Source: Chloroflexota bacterium
GTDB lineage: Bacteria > Chloroflexota > Anaerolineae > VGOG01
Assembly (NCBI GenBank): GCA_016875995.1
Contig: VGOG01000011.1
Location: 1 to 36,867, forward strand
Direction of reading: 5' to 3'
DNA: 36,867 bases
Position numbers and translations under genes: made by a program. Under the pieces are notes generated by a model. The model was not told the origin of the DNA. It saw only the letters and a list, made by a program, of their open reading frames with translations, and searched no databases. How positions within the stretch are numbered: position 1 is the stretch's first letter; each line of letters opens with the position of its first letter. Shown in pieces: positions 1 to 8,638 of this stretch.

Positions 1-2301
1 TTGCCTGGCTTCGAGCCGCCCACTCGCCAACTCTCCCTGGCCGAAGTTGCCGGCGCCGTGCCGGAGCAGTGGGGTGCCCACTACACCCTGGCCCGCCTGC
101 TCGACGACCTGCGCGCCTTCGCCGCCGAAGCCCTCCAGACCCACGATCTCAACGCCCAGCTCTTCGCTGAGGAAGCCGAGAAATCCGTCCACCTGCTGGA
201 CGTCTTCCTCAACGACTACGACGTGGTGGTGATGAATCCGCCGTATAACAAACCGAAGGAGATGCTGTTTTCGGTACAACGTTACCTCCAGAAAACTTTC
301 CAGTATGGTACAAATGACCTGTACACTGCGTTTTTCGAACGTGCACATGACTTACTCATCCCCGGTGGTTACTGTGGAGCCATAACATCGAGAACCTTCT
401 TCTTTCTGGCAACCTTTGAGCAATTCAGACGACAGTTTCTTATTCCGCTCACGCAATTGCGAGCTACTGCAGATTTAGGATTTGGCATTTTGGATGATGC
501 TGCCGTAGAAACTTGTGCCACGGTCATTGAGAGATCACCAACCGAATCAAGTAGAAAATTGCCTGCAACGTTCTTGAGGTTGCTAGATGCTGAAGACAAA
601 CAGCAAGTTGTCTATAACATGTGTAGAGGACTTAGTGACCCTAGACATCAATGCCGGGTGTTTGTCGTATGGCAAGATGATTTCACACTGACCCCTAGAT
701 GCTCACTGGCTTATTGGGCTCCACACCGTTTACTTGAACTTTTCTCCAATCACGCGCCCTTTGGCGAAGTGTTCGGAGATGTGCGTATGGGGTTATCGAC
801 AGCCAATGATGAACGGTTCCTGCGCTATGTTTGGGAAATGAGTGGACAAAAGACACCACCTATCCAACGGTGGGTACCCCATGCAAAAGGTGGGGAATTC
901 TCTCGATACTATCAGGACTTATACCTTGCCATAGACTGGCTTGACAACGGCAAAGTACTAAAAGTGTCTGAGGGGGCAGTTATACGAAATGCTGCATACT
1001 ACTTCAAGGAAGGGCTAACTTATCCTCACGATACAGTTAAGGGCCTCAACGTTCGTTATCTACCACCGAATGCGACATTCGGAGCAAAAGGCCTAGGAAT
1101 CTTCGTCAATGAGCCCGCCAATTTGTGGTTTGTGCTTGGCTACCTCAACAGCATTTTAGCACAACAACTCATGCTGTTCATGACACCTAGTCGAAGCTGG
1201 GAAGTTGGCTTGATGCAGCAGTTGCCATGCAAAGTACCGCCAAATCCTCAGCAAAGTGTTGTTTCTATCAACGCTCAAACAATCTTCGCCCTCAAGGCCT
1301 CCTGGGACACCGGCAACGAGACCTGCACCCGCTTCGACGCCCCCTGGCTCATCCAGGCGCACCAGGGCACCCTCCTGGCTGGAGCAACCACCGAACTGGA
1401 AATACCCAATACCCAATATCCAATATCCAAAGTCCAACCTCTAACCTCCAACCTCCAATCTCTGCTCGATCACGTCTGCAGCGTAGAAACCGTCGCCGAC
1501 GCCCGCCTGCAACAGCTCCAGGCCCAGATTGATGAGGCCGTCTATGACCTGTACGAGATTTCTCCTGAAGACCGCGCCCTCATCGAACGGGAGCTGGGCG
1601 ACCGGCCGCCGGAGTTGGTCTGGCCTCAGTTGGAGGGGAAATCCAACAAAGAGAAGCGCCGCGAGCACGTCCGCCGTCTCGTCTCCTACTTCCTCCTCCA
1701 GGCCCTCCAGGAGAAGCGGGACGGAATTCTGCCCCTGACACCCGGCGCCGGCCAAACCACCGCCCTGGACGAGGTGCGCCGCGGCATGGAGGCCGAGTTC
1801 GGCGAGGACGCTGCCTTCAGGATGGAGACGGAGATCAAGCCGGTCCTGGGTCAGAGCTTCGCCGATTGGCTGGACGGGCCGTTCTTCAAGTGGCACACTC
1901 AACTCTACAAACGCTGCCCTATCATCTGGCACCTGGCCAGTCCTCGCAATCTCTTCGCCTGTTTCGTCTATATCCACAAACTGGATCGGGATACCCTGCG
2001 CAAGGTGCAAACCCTCTACCTCTGGCCCCGCCGCCGGGCAGCCGAGGCGGAGCTGGAGGCTGCGCGGGCCGAGAAGGCTCACCGCCGCATTGACCAGGCC
2101 GAAGCCCTTCTGGATGACCTGGCCGAGTTCGAGAAGCGGCTGCTGGCCGTTATCCAGGGCGAAGTGGAGTGCGACACCCCCGACTGGGCCGAGGGGCCGT
2201 ACCGTGGCGGCGTCTACGACCCGGTGCTGGACGACGGCGTGAAGGTGAACATCACTCCGTTGCAAGAGGGGGAGGTGTTGAGGTACAGGAAGGTAGTGTG
2301 A
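1..2301 (+). CDS. pglX: BREX PglX-type adenine-specific DNA methyltransferase, 5' partial
   Basis: This is the C-terminal ~766 residues of an N6-adenine methyltransferase of the PglX/Eco57I kind, which in BREX marks host DNA and is needed for defence. The catalytic motif IV is visible as VVVMNPPYNKP near residues 77-87, followed by the usual F-x-F-rich region (residues ~130-140). No SAM-binding motif I precedes NPPY, although it should in this class, so the gene runs in from beyond the left edge and position 1 is not a true start. The far C-terminus (YDPVLDDGVKVNITPLQ) matches the closing segment typical of PglX proteins. Full-length PglX is about 1200 aa. The next gene begins at or just after the stop (possible GTGA overlap). 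A short heptamer repeat is translated in frame at residues ~469-487. PglX assignment rests on motif plus PglZ/BrxL context. Confidence 0.85.
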   Translation: MPGFEPPTRQLSLAEVAGAVPEQWGAHYTLARLLDDLRAFAAEALQTHDLNAQLFAEEAEKSVHLLDVFLNDYDVVVMNPPYNKPKEMLFSVQRYLQKTFQYGTNDLYTAFFERAHDLLIPGGYCGAITSRTFFFLATFEQFRRQFLIPLTQLRATADLGFGILDDAAVETCATVIERSPTESSRKLPATFLRLLDAEDKQQVVYNMCRGLSDPRHQCRVFVVWQDDFTLTPRCSLAYWAPHRLLELFSNHAPFGEVFGDVRMGLSTANDERFLRYVWEMSGQKTPPIQRWVPHAKGGEFSRYYQDLYLAIDWLDNGKVLKVSEGAVIRNAAYYFKEGLTYPHDTVKGLNVRYLPPNATFGAKGLGIFVNEPANLWFVLGYLNSILAQQLMLFMTPSRSWEVGLMQQLPCKVPPNPQQSVVSINAQTIFALKASWDTGNETCTRFDAPWLIQAHQGTLLAGATTELEIPNTQYPISKVQPLTSNLQSLLDHVCSVETVADARLQQLQAQIDEAVYDLYEISPEDRALIERELGDRPPELVWPQLEGKSNKEKRREHVRRLVSYFLLQALQEKRDGILPLTPGAGQTTALDEVRRGMEAEFGEDAAFRMETEIKPVLGQSFADWLDGPFFKWHTQLYKRCPIIWHLASPRNLFACFVYIHKLDRDTLRKVQTLYLWPRRRAAEAELEAARAEKAHRRIDQAEALLDDLAEFEKRLLAVIQGEVECDTPDWAEGPYRGGVYDPVLDDGVKVNITPLQEGEVLRYRKVV
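1404..1459. repeat. Tandem heptanucleotide repeat inside pglX
   Basis: Eight consecutive 7-nt units are visible: two ACCCAAT, then ATCCAAT, ATCCAAA, GTCCAAC, CTCTAAC, CTCCAAC, CTCCAAT. They share the core yCCAAy. The array is translated in frame within the methyltransferase as a stretch rich in N, Q, P, S. It differs in composition from the GC-rich flanks and lies between the target-recognition-like region and the C-terminal domain, so it is probably a tolerated linker insertion. Confidence 0.75.
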
Positions 2302-2330
2302 TCGGATTGCCCGATTTGGGAGACAGACGC

Positions 2331-3989
2331 ATGACGGAAAAGCAGCTACGAGCGATCATTGCCACAGGTGAATCAACCACAGTGGAGTTCAAAAGCGACC
2401 GGGGACCGCTGTCCGATGCTGATCTATTGGAGACCGTCGTCTGCCTGGCGAACGGCCAGGGCGGCACTATTCTGATCGGCGTTGAGGATGACGGAACCGT
2501 TACGGGTCTACACCCCGACCACCGTACGCGACCGGGGTTCCTGGCTGCCTTCGTGACCAGCCGCACCGTGCCTTCGTTGGCCGTGGAAGTGGCCTTTGTG
2601 GACCTGCCCGAAGGGCCGGTAGCGGTGGTGACCGTGCCAGCCGCCCACCAGCCGGTGGCGACCAGCGACGGCAAGCTGGTCATTCGCTATACCGATACCC
2701 ACGGGAGGCCTGGCTGCCGTCCCCTCTACCCCTACGAACTGACCAGTTGGCGTGCCGACCGTGGCCTGACCGACCTTTCGGCGCTGCCGGTGCCTGGTAC
2801 AACCTGGGATGACCTGGACCCCCTCGAGTTCGCCCGCCTGCGCCGCATGGTAGAGGAGAACCGGGGCGATGCGGCGCTACTCGAGCTGTCGGACCAGGCC
2901 ATCGCCCGTGCGCTAGGCCTGGTGCGCGCCGAGGACAACGTGCTCACCCCCACGCTGGCTGGGCTACTCCTGGTCGGCAAGGAGAGCGCATTGCGCGAAT
3001 ATCTGCCAGCCCATGAAGTGGCGTTCCAGGTATTACGTGGCACCGACGTAGCGGTCAACGAGTTCCGTCGCTGGCCGTTGCTGCGTGTCCACGAATGGTT
3101 GGTGCAAGCGATTGAGGTGCGCAACGAGGAGCAGGAGCTGATGGTGGGCAGTTTCCGGGTGGGTGTGCCGCGCTATGATCGGCGCGGGATCCGCGAGGCG
3201 GTGAACAATGCCCTCATCCACCGCGATTACACTCGCCTGGGCGCCATCCATGTTCAACTGCACGACAACCACGCCCTGGTGACCAACCCCGGTGGCTTTG
3301 TACTGGGCGTGCGCGTTGACAACCTGCTGGTGGCGGCGCCACGGCCACGCAACCCGTTGCTGGCCGACGCTTTCAAGCGTGTCGGGTTGGTAGAACGCAC
3401 TGGTCGCGGCGTAGGCATCATCTACCATGGTCAGTTGAGCAACGGCCGGCCACCGCCGAGCTACGACCGCTCTACCGAGACGAACGTGACCGTCACCCTG
3501 GACAGCCGTCCCGCTGATCTGGACTTTGTGCAGCTCACCATCCAGGCCAACCGGAAGCTGGAACATGCTTTAGGGGTGGAAGAGTTATTGGCCTTATGGG
3601 AAGTGTGGCGGAAAGGGACCACGAATATCCATGAGCTAATGCCTATACTGCAACGGGATGTGACCAACACGGCCGATGTATTGGCCGAGTTAGCACAGGC
3701 CGGATTGCTCAAGGCCGATGGGCCGGCATATCGCCTGGCACCGGAACTGCGTGCGGGCGCGGAGAGAAGGGTTGGGATCATACCCATTGATCCTGACGCA
3801 GCCATCCTGTCCTACGTGCAAGAATGCGGCCGCATCACGCGCCGGGAGGCGATGACCTTAACAGGGTTGAGCGAAGAGCAGACTCGTTATAGGGTGCGGA
3901 AGCTGGTAGAGCGCGGTGCCCTGGAACAGGTAGGTATAGGGCGCGGCGCTCACTACCGAATGGCCCAGAAAGAGAAAAACGGGGAATAA
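2331..3989 (+). CDS. AlbA_2 (Schlafen-type) ATP-binding protein of the BREX locus
   Basis: A 552-aa protein with an N-terminal AlbA_2 (divergent AAA_4/Schlafen) domain: TVEFKSDR at ~17-24 and ANGQGGTILIGVEDDG at ~40-55. A central HATPase_c_4-like region follows, with GIREAVNNALIHRDY (~286-300) and ERTGRGVG (~355-362). The C-terminal end looks like tandem winged helices (~420-545). Family members are putative transcriptional regulators or nucleic-acid-binding ATPases, and are frequent passengers of BREX and other defence islands. The ATG at 2331 has GGGAG about 8 nt upstream. An alternative GTG at 2298 overlaps the pglX stop as GTGA and has its own AGGAAGG, so translational coupling is possible. 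The ORF-track start at 2169 lies inside pglX and is unlikely. Its stop codon sits inside a 40-bp palindrome before pglZ. Its role in defence is not deducible from sequence. Confidence 0.85.
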   Translation: MTEKQLRAIIATGESTTVEFKSDRGPLSDADLLETVVCLANGQGGTILIGVEDDGTVTGLHPDHRTRPGFLAAFVTSRTVPSLAVEVAFVDLPEGPVAVVTVPAAHQPVATSDGKLVIRYTDTHGRPGCRPLYPYELTSWRADRGLTDLSALPVPGTTWDDLDPLEFARLRRMVEENRGDAALLELSDQAIARALGLVRAEDNVLTPTLAGLLLVGKESALREYLPAHEVAFQVLRGTDVAVNEFRRWPLLRVHEWLVQAIEVRNEEQELMVGSFRVGVPRYDRRGIREAVNNALIHRDYTRLGAIHVQLHDNHALVTNPGGFVLGVRVDNLLVAAPRPRNPLLADAFKRVGLVERTGRGVGIIYHGQLSNGRPPPSYDRSTETNVTVTLDSRPADLDFVQLTIQANRKLEHALGVEELLALWEVWRKGTTNIHELMPILQRDVTNTADVLAELAQAGLLKADGPAYRLAPELRAGAERRVGIIPIDPDAAILSYVQECGRITRREAMTLTGLSEEQTRYRVRKLVERGALEQVGIGRGAHYRMAQKEKNGE

Positions 3990-4017
3990 ACGGGGAATTC
4001 CCCGTTTATTCCCTGTT
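3978..4017. promoter_or_regulatory. 40-bp near-perfect palindrome over the AlbA stop codon
   Basis: The left arm AACGGGGAATAAACGGGGAA is followed with no spacer by its reverse complement, with 19 of 20 positions matching. Each arm itself contains a GGGGAA/TTCCCC motif twice. It overlaps the TAA of the AlbA_2 gene and ends 33 bp before pglZ. There is no T-run, so it is not a standard intrinsic terminator. It could be a dimeric regulator site, an mRNA processing hairpin tuning pglZ expression, or a mobile palindromic unit. Confidence 0.7.
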
Positions 4018-4050
4018 CTATCTCCGAATTGGGGTAAGCGAGGTAAGGCC

Positions 4051-6567
4051 ATGCTGATTCAAGCCTTAACTGACCATTTCAATTCCTACTTCTACCGCGC
4101 CAAACACCACGACACCGTCCTCTGGTTCGACCCAGACCAGGAATACGTTGCCCTGCTGGATCACCTGACCGACATTCCCTTGTGGCGCTACGAGGATAGC
4201 CTGCTCCAAGTGCGCTACCGGCTGGTCAAGCGCGCGCCAGGCGAGCGAGCTGTCGTCTACCTGCCCTTGTCTCAGAAGGATGCCGAAATCCTGCGTCCCT
4301 TCTTCGCTACCAGCCTCATCTTCCGTGAGCGCCTGTACCGCTTTCTGCGCCGGCAGGGCCTGGACTTCCCCGATGATCCAGAAGTGGCCCACGAACTGCG
4401 TGCTCTACTGCCTCGCCTGGCTGCCCGTTCGGTTGGCAAGGGACGTGTGTTTTGGGAGTACAACCTGGCCAACCTGGAGCGAGCGAGGGAGACGCTGCTA
4501 GGCAACTTCGACGATGCCTTGCTCCGCTTCCTGACCCAGCCACAGGTTCAACTGACCGAACTGAAGCGGGAAAAGCTGGACGGCCTCTTCTTCGCCCAAC
4601 TGGAGAGCGCCTACGGGCTGGCTGCCGATCCAGAGGACGATCCGGATGAGGTCGCCCGCCGACTGGCTGCCCAATTGATTCTCACCTGTGCCTACATGCA
4701 GGCTGAGATCAACCTGCGTGAGCACGACAGCGAACTGGAGGATTTCCCCTACCCGGCCCGGCTGGCTGAGCCCCTCCACCGCGAGCGCTGTTGGACCTTC
4801 GTGACCCGCTGGCAAAACGACCGTACCTACAGTATGACCTACGCCCGCCTGGCCGACGAGCTCCAGATGCGCTACGACCTGACGCGCTGGGCCGTGGGCC
4901 TGCCCCATGACGTCGGCTTGACCCTCCGAGACACCTTCGCCAACGTACAGGAGGCCCTCTGGACCCACGTCGAGAAGACTTTGGACTCGCTGGCGAGCGA
5001 GGACGAGTGGCGCAATTGGTTGCAGGCTCACGACGGCTCCATCGCCGCACGAGCCGACGACTTCTGGGCTCGCGAAGGTCGGGACCCCGGTTGGCGGCTG
5101 CTGGTCCTGGCCAGAGACCTGCTGACCGCCATTCACTGGGTACGGCAGCAGCTCGATCGCTTGACACGACCGTCTGAGGTGCTCCGAAGCTATGCCGAAG
5201 GGTGGTACTGCACTGATCAGGACTATCGCCGCCTGCGCGAAGCCCTGGACGCCTCCCCCCGCTCCCACGACCGGCTGCGCGACCGCTGCGCTCGCAGCTA
5301 TCGGGACATCCTGCGCCGCATGAACGACCGTTTCTGCACCTTGCTGGAGGCGGAAGGTCGTTGGCCCCCAGAAGCTCTGCCCGCTCAGGATGCCTTTTGG
5401 GCCCAGGCCATAGGCGAACCGAAACCTGTCCTGAGCCGAAGCCCTGAACGGAGTGAAGGGGTAGCCGAAGGAAAGGGACGGCGGGTGGCCATCATGTTCG
5501 TGGATGCCCTGCGCTACGAACTGGGCCAGGAACTGCGAGAGGCACTGGAGAGCGAGAACGCAGGTGATCGGCGACAGCTCGCCGCGCGCCTCGCTGCCAT
5601 CCCCACCGTAACCTCCATCGGCATGGCCGCCCTCCTGCCCGGCGGCGACCGCCGGCAGGTGGCCTACAGTGATGATTGGGAGGTCACCATCGAGGGCAGC
5701 GGCAATCTGAAAGAGAAAGGCGCCCGGCGACAGTGGCTGGAGCGACATCTGAAAGGTGCAGCCTTCTACAACTTGGAGGAGTTGCTGAACACGCCGACCG
5801 ACCGAATACCTGAAGTTGCTGCCTACATCATCTTCGACACGACACTGGACGCGGTGGGTGAAACAGCTAGTACACTGGCCTGGAACACCTTCAGCACACT
5901 GCTCCAATCGGTCAAGAAAGGGGTGCACAAGCTCCTGGCGCTGGGCGTGAACGAGGTCCACGTGGTGGCCGACCACGGCTTCCTGCTGCTGGACGAGGTT
6001 GGGGAGCACGAGAAGGTCAGCGTGCGAACGGTCCCAGCACCAGCCAAGAAGTCTCGCTACCTGGTAGGGCCACATCTGGGCAAGACGGAACAGTTGCGCT
6101 TCCCGGTGCCGGGCAGCCAGGACCTTGTAGCCTGGTTCCCCCGGGGCATCGGCTGCTTCCGTACGCCAGGCCCATACAACTACGTACACGGGGGACTGTC
6201 GCTTCAGGAGTTGGTAGTTCCCCATCTGACGGTGACCCAACAGGTACTGGGGCGACCCGTGGGAGTGCAGGTGAAGCTGCCAAAGGTGATCCGCAGTGCT
6301 CAATTCAAGGTCGTCTTGCAGCCCGTATCGGCCGACATCTTCGACCAGCCTCGACAGGTGGCTCTCAGCCTGGAGAAGGCCGGCCAGGCGGTGATTCCAC
6401 CCCTGAGCTGCATCGTTCGTCCCAGCGAGCCGACGACGATAGACGTTTTCCTGCCCATGGGCTGTGGCCTGGAGCCAGGCGATCAGGTGCGCTGGCTGCT
6501 CCGCGATGCTGTCACCGACGAGGTGCTGGCCGAGCAGGAGGCCGTCAGTGAAGTAGATCTGTGGTGA
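4051..6567 (+). CDS. pglZ: BREX alkaline-phosphatase-fold protein PglZ
   Basis: An 838-aa protein of the length usual for type I BREX PglZ. The N-terminal half (to ~450) is helical and family-specific. The alkaline-phosphatase-superfamily PglZ domain follows: VAIMFVDALRYELG (~479-492) carries the first metal-binding Asp, PTVTSIGMAALLPGG (~518-532) holds the Thr/Ser-rich motif, and VVADHGFLLLDE (~638-649) gives the second metal-binding Asp-His pair. PglZ is an obligate BREX component, probably a metal-dependent nuclease or phosphohydrolase. A widespread-looking interspersed repeat is translated in frame as RSPERSEGVAEG (~463-474) just before the domain. Start 4051 has a GAGGTAAGG-like site upstream. 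It follows the AlbA gene by 61 bp containing half of a palindrome, and precedes brxL by 16 bp. Confidence 0.93.
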   Translation: MLIQALTDHFNSYFYRAKHHDTVLWFDPDQEYVALLDHLTDIPLWRYEDSLLQVRYRLVKRAPGERAVVYLPLSQKDAEILRPFFATSLIFRERLYRFLRRQGLDFPDDPEVAHELRALLPRLAARSVGKGRVFWEYNLANLERARETLLGNFDDALLRFLTQPQVQLTELKREKLDGLFFAQLESAYGLAADPEDDPDEVARRLAAQLILTCAYMQAEINLREHDSELEDFPYPARLAEPLHRERCWTFVTRWQNDRTYSMTYARLADELQMRYDLTRWAVGLPHDVGLTLRDTFANVQEALWTHVEKTLDSLASEDEWRNWLQAHDGSIAARADDFWAREGRDPGWRLLVLARDLLTAIHWVRQQLDRLTRPSEVLRSYAEGWYCTDQDYRRLREALDASPRSHDRLRDRCARSYRDILRRMNDRFCTLLEAEGRWPPEALPAQDAFWAQAIGEPKPVLSRSPERSEGVAEGKGRRVAIMFVDALRYELGQELREALESENAGDRRQLAARLAAIPTVTSIGMAALLPGGDRRQVAYSDDWEVTIEGSGNLKEKGARRQWLERHLKGAAFYNLEELLNTPTDRIPEVAAYIIFDTTLDAVGETASTLAWNTFSTLLQSVKKGVHKLLALGVNEVHVVADHGFLLLDEVGEHEKVSVRTVPAPAKKSRYLVGPHLGKTEQLRFPVPGSQDLVAWFPRGIGCFRTPGPYNYVHGGLSLQELVVPHLTVTQQVLGRPVGVQVKLPKVIRSAQFKVVLQPVSADIFDQPRQVALSLEKAGQAVIPPLSCIVRPSEPTTIDVFLPMGCGLEPGDQVRWLLRDAVTDEVLAEQEAVSEVDLW
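5425..5470 (+). repeat. Interspersed palindromic-type repeat absorbed into pglZ
   Basis: The stretch with CTGTCCTGAGCCGAAG, CCTGAACGGAGTGAAGG and GTAGCCGAAGG resembles the small 'CTGAGCGGAGTCGAAGG' repeat family seen scattered in environmental Chloroflexota and related genomes (recalled resemblance, not searched). It is in frame and encodes a Ser/Glu/Arg/Gly linker directly before the PglZ metal-binding domain. Confidence 0.55.
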
Positions 6568-6583
6568 CGATGGAGTGTTTACG

Positions 6584-8638
6584 ATGCAAAAGACGCTTGT
6601 GTTGGATGAACTGGATCAGAAGTTGGCCGATGCCTTTCCGGGTCGGGTAGTGCGCAAGGACCTGGTACGTCAGACCAAAGTTGGCTTCAACGTGCCGGTC
6701 TACGTGCTGGAGTACCTGCTGGGTCAATATTGCGCCTCGACTGATCCAGAGGTCGTGGCTAAGGGCCTGAACTACGTACGCGAGACCCTGAGCCGCAACT
6801 ACGTCCGCGCTGACGAGAGCGAGAAGGTCAAGGCCATCACCCGCCAGAAGGGCCGCCACCGCATCCTGGATAAGGTCAAGGCCCGCCTGGACACCAACGT
6901 GAACCACTTCTGGGCTGAGTTGGTCAACCTGGGGGTCAAAGACGCCCTCATTGCCGATGACATCGTCCACGGCTATGACAAACTGCTGGTCGGTGGCATC
7001 TGGGCCCTGGTTGATCTGATCTACGACCCGGACTTCCAGGAGAGGGGGGTCACGCGACCATTTGCCATCGAGCGGCTCAAACCCATCCAGCAGCCCTCGA
7101 CGGACCTGACCGATTTTCTGGCTGCGCGGGGCAGCTTCAGCACCGACGAATGGCTGGACATGCTATTGCGCAGCCTTGGCCTGGAGCCAACCCATCCCGA
7201 CTTCACCCGGCGCAAGAAACTGCTGTACCTGATGCGGCTGATCCCCATGGTCGAGACCAACTACAACCTGCTAGAGCTCGGGCCGCGGGCAACCGGCAAG
7301 AGCTTCGTCTACCGTGAGATCTCCCCCTACGCCATCTTGATCTCAGGAGGACAGACGACCGTAGCCCAGCTTTTCATGCATCTGGGCACCGGACGCATCG
7401 GTCTGGTCGGGCTATGGGACGTGGTCGCCTTCGACGAGGTGGCCGGGGTGCGCTTCAAAGACCCTAACGGCGTCCAGATCCTCAAGGACTTCATGGAATC
7501 AGGCAGCTTCTCCCGCGGCAAAGAAGAGGTGCCAGCCGAAGCAGCCATCGTGTTCAATGGCAACCTGGACGGCGACGTGGCCACGCTGGTCAAGACCTCG
7601 CATCTCCTGCAACCACTGTCGGACCAGATGCAAGACCTGGCCTTGATTGACCGCATCCACTTCTACCTGCCGGGCTGGGAGATGGACAAGATGAGGCCGG
7701 AATACTTGACCGATCATTACGGCCTGGTGGTGGACTACATCACCGAGGTTTGGCGCTCCCTACGCAAGACCAGCTACGCCGATCTGGTGGATAGGCACTT
7801 CAGCCTGGGCAGCCACCTGAATCAGCGAGACGTGCGGGCCGTGCGCAAGACGGTCTCCGGCTTGGTCAAGCTACTGCATCCAGACGGTCAGGTGTCCCAG
7901 GATGAACTGGAGGAGTACCTGCAACTGGCCATGGAAGGCCGGCGGCGGGTCAAAGAGCAACTCAGGCGTATGGGCGGTCTGGAGTTCTGGGCGGTCAACT
8001 TCTCTTACATTGACCTTGAAACCCGCCAGGAGACCTTCGTCGCCATGCCAGAGCAGACCAGCGGCGGGCTAATCACCCCGGGGCAACTCGATCCGGGCGT
8101 GACCTTCACCGTGGGCACCGATCAGGCTGACGGCCGACTGGTCATCTTCCGTATCGAGGCCCAGGCCATGAAAGGGAGTGGTAAGCTGCGTGTAACCGGC
8201 TCGCCATCCAGGGCGGTTCGAGATGCCGTTGACACAGCCCACACCTATCTCAAGTCCCAGTACTCGCGGCTGGGCTTGAGCAAGAATCCCAACGACTACG
8301 ACCTGCACGTGCAGTTGGTCAACCTGATGGGAGCCAGGGAGGGAAGCGAGACAGGGGTGGCCTTCTTCGTGGCTATGGTGAGCGCACTATTGGGCAAGCC
8401 GATGGTGGAGTCGCTGGTAGTATTGGGGGAGATGAGCCTGCGAGGAGGACTGCTGAAGGTGGATCTCCTAACCGAGCGCCTGCAACTGGCCATGGACAAC
8501 GGGGCCAAGCGCGTGTTGCTCCCCGCCGAGAACAAGCGTGACTTCGCCGACATCCCCTCCGACGTGCTGGACAAGCTGCAGATTATCTTCTACTCCGACC
8601 CCATCAGCGCTGCTTTCCGGGCTATGGGTCTGGAGTAG
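6584..8638 (+). CDS. brxL: BREX AAA+ / Lon-like protein BrxL
   Basis: A 684-aa BrxL. The N-terminal BrxL domain spans ~1-200. The AAA+ core has Walker A GPRATGKS (~233-240), Walker B VVAFDE (~280-285) and a sensor-like FNGN (~324-327). A C-terminal Lon-type fold spans ~530-684. In the Lon domain the catalytic serine motif DGPSAG is replaced by EGSETG (~586-591), and the lysine of the LKEK motif becomes LTER (~629-632). Both dyad residues therefore appear lost by alignment, which argues against proteolysis and fits the view of BrxL as a DNA-acting AAA+ ring. The ATG at 6584 has GGAG 8 nt upstream; the GTG at 6575 in the ORF track is less likely. It sits 16 bp after pglZ and directly abuts the next ORF. 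Confidence 0.93.
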   Translation: MQKTLVLDELDQKLADAFPGRVVRKDLVRQTKVGFNVPVYVLEYLLGQYCASTDPEVVAKGLNYVRETLSRNYVRADESEKVKAITRQKGRHRILDKVKARLDTNVNHFWAELVNLGVKDALIADDIVHGYDKLLVGGIWALVDLIYDPDFQERGVTRPFAIERLKPIQQPSTDLTDFLAARGSFSTDEWLDMLLRSLGLEPTHPDFTRRKKLLYLMRLIPMVETNYNLLELGPRATGKSFVYREISPYAILISGGQTTVAQLFMHLGTGRIGLVGLWDVVAFDEVAGVRFKDPNGVQILKDFMESGSFSRGKEEVPAEAAIVFNGNLDGDVATLVKTSHLLQPLSDQMQDLALIDRIHFYLPGWEMDKMRPEYLTDHYGLVVDYITEVWRSLRKTSYADLVDRHFSLGSHLNQRDVRAVRKTVSGLVKLLHPDGQVSQDELEEYLQLAMEGRRRVKEQLRRMGGLEFWAVNFSYIDLETRQETFVAMPEQTSGGLITPGQLDPGVTFTVGTDQADGRLVIFRIEAQAMKGSGKLRVTGSPSRAVRDAVDTAHTYLKSQYSRLGLSKNPNDYDLHVQLVNLMGAREGSETGVAFFVAMVSALLGKPMVESLVVLGEMSLRGGLLKVDLLTERLQLAMDNGAKRVLLPAENKRDFADIPSDVLDKLQIIFYSDPISAAFRAMGLE

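Noticed and set aside
1404-1459. CRISPR-like array
   Set aside because: Units are only 7 nt with no spacers; a simple tandem repeat in a coding frame.
1-4017. DISARM system
   Set aside because: No DrmA/B/C genes are seen; PglZ and BrxL are BREX hallmarks. The SNF2 helicase at the far end alone cannot decide.
4498-6303. 601-aa minus-strand ORF
   Set aside because: Exactly antisense to pglZ, low-complexity shadow of a GC-rich gene; no domain features.
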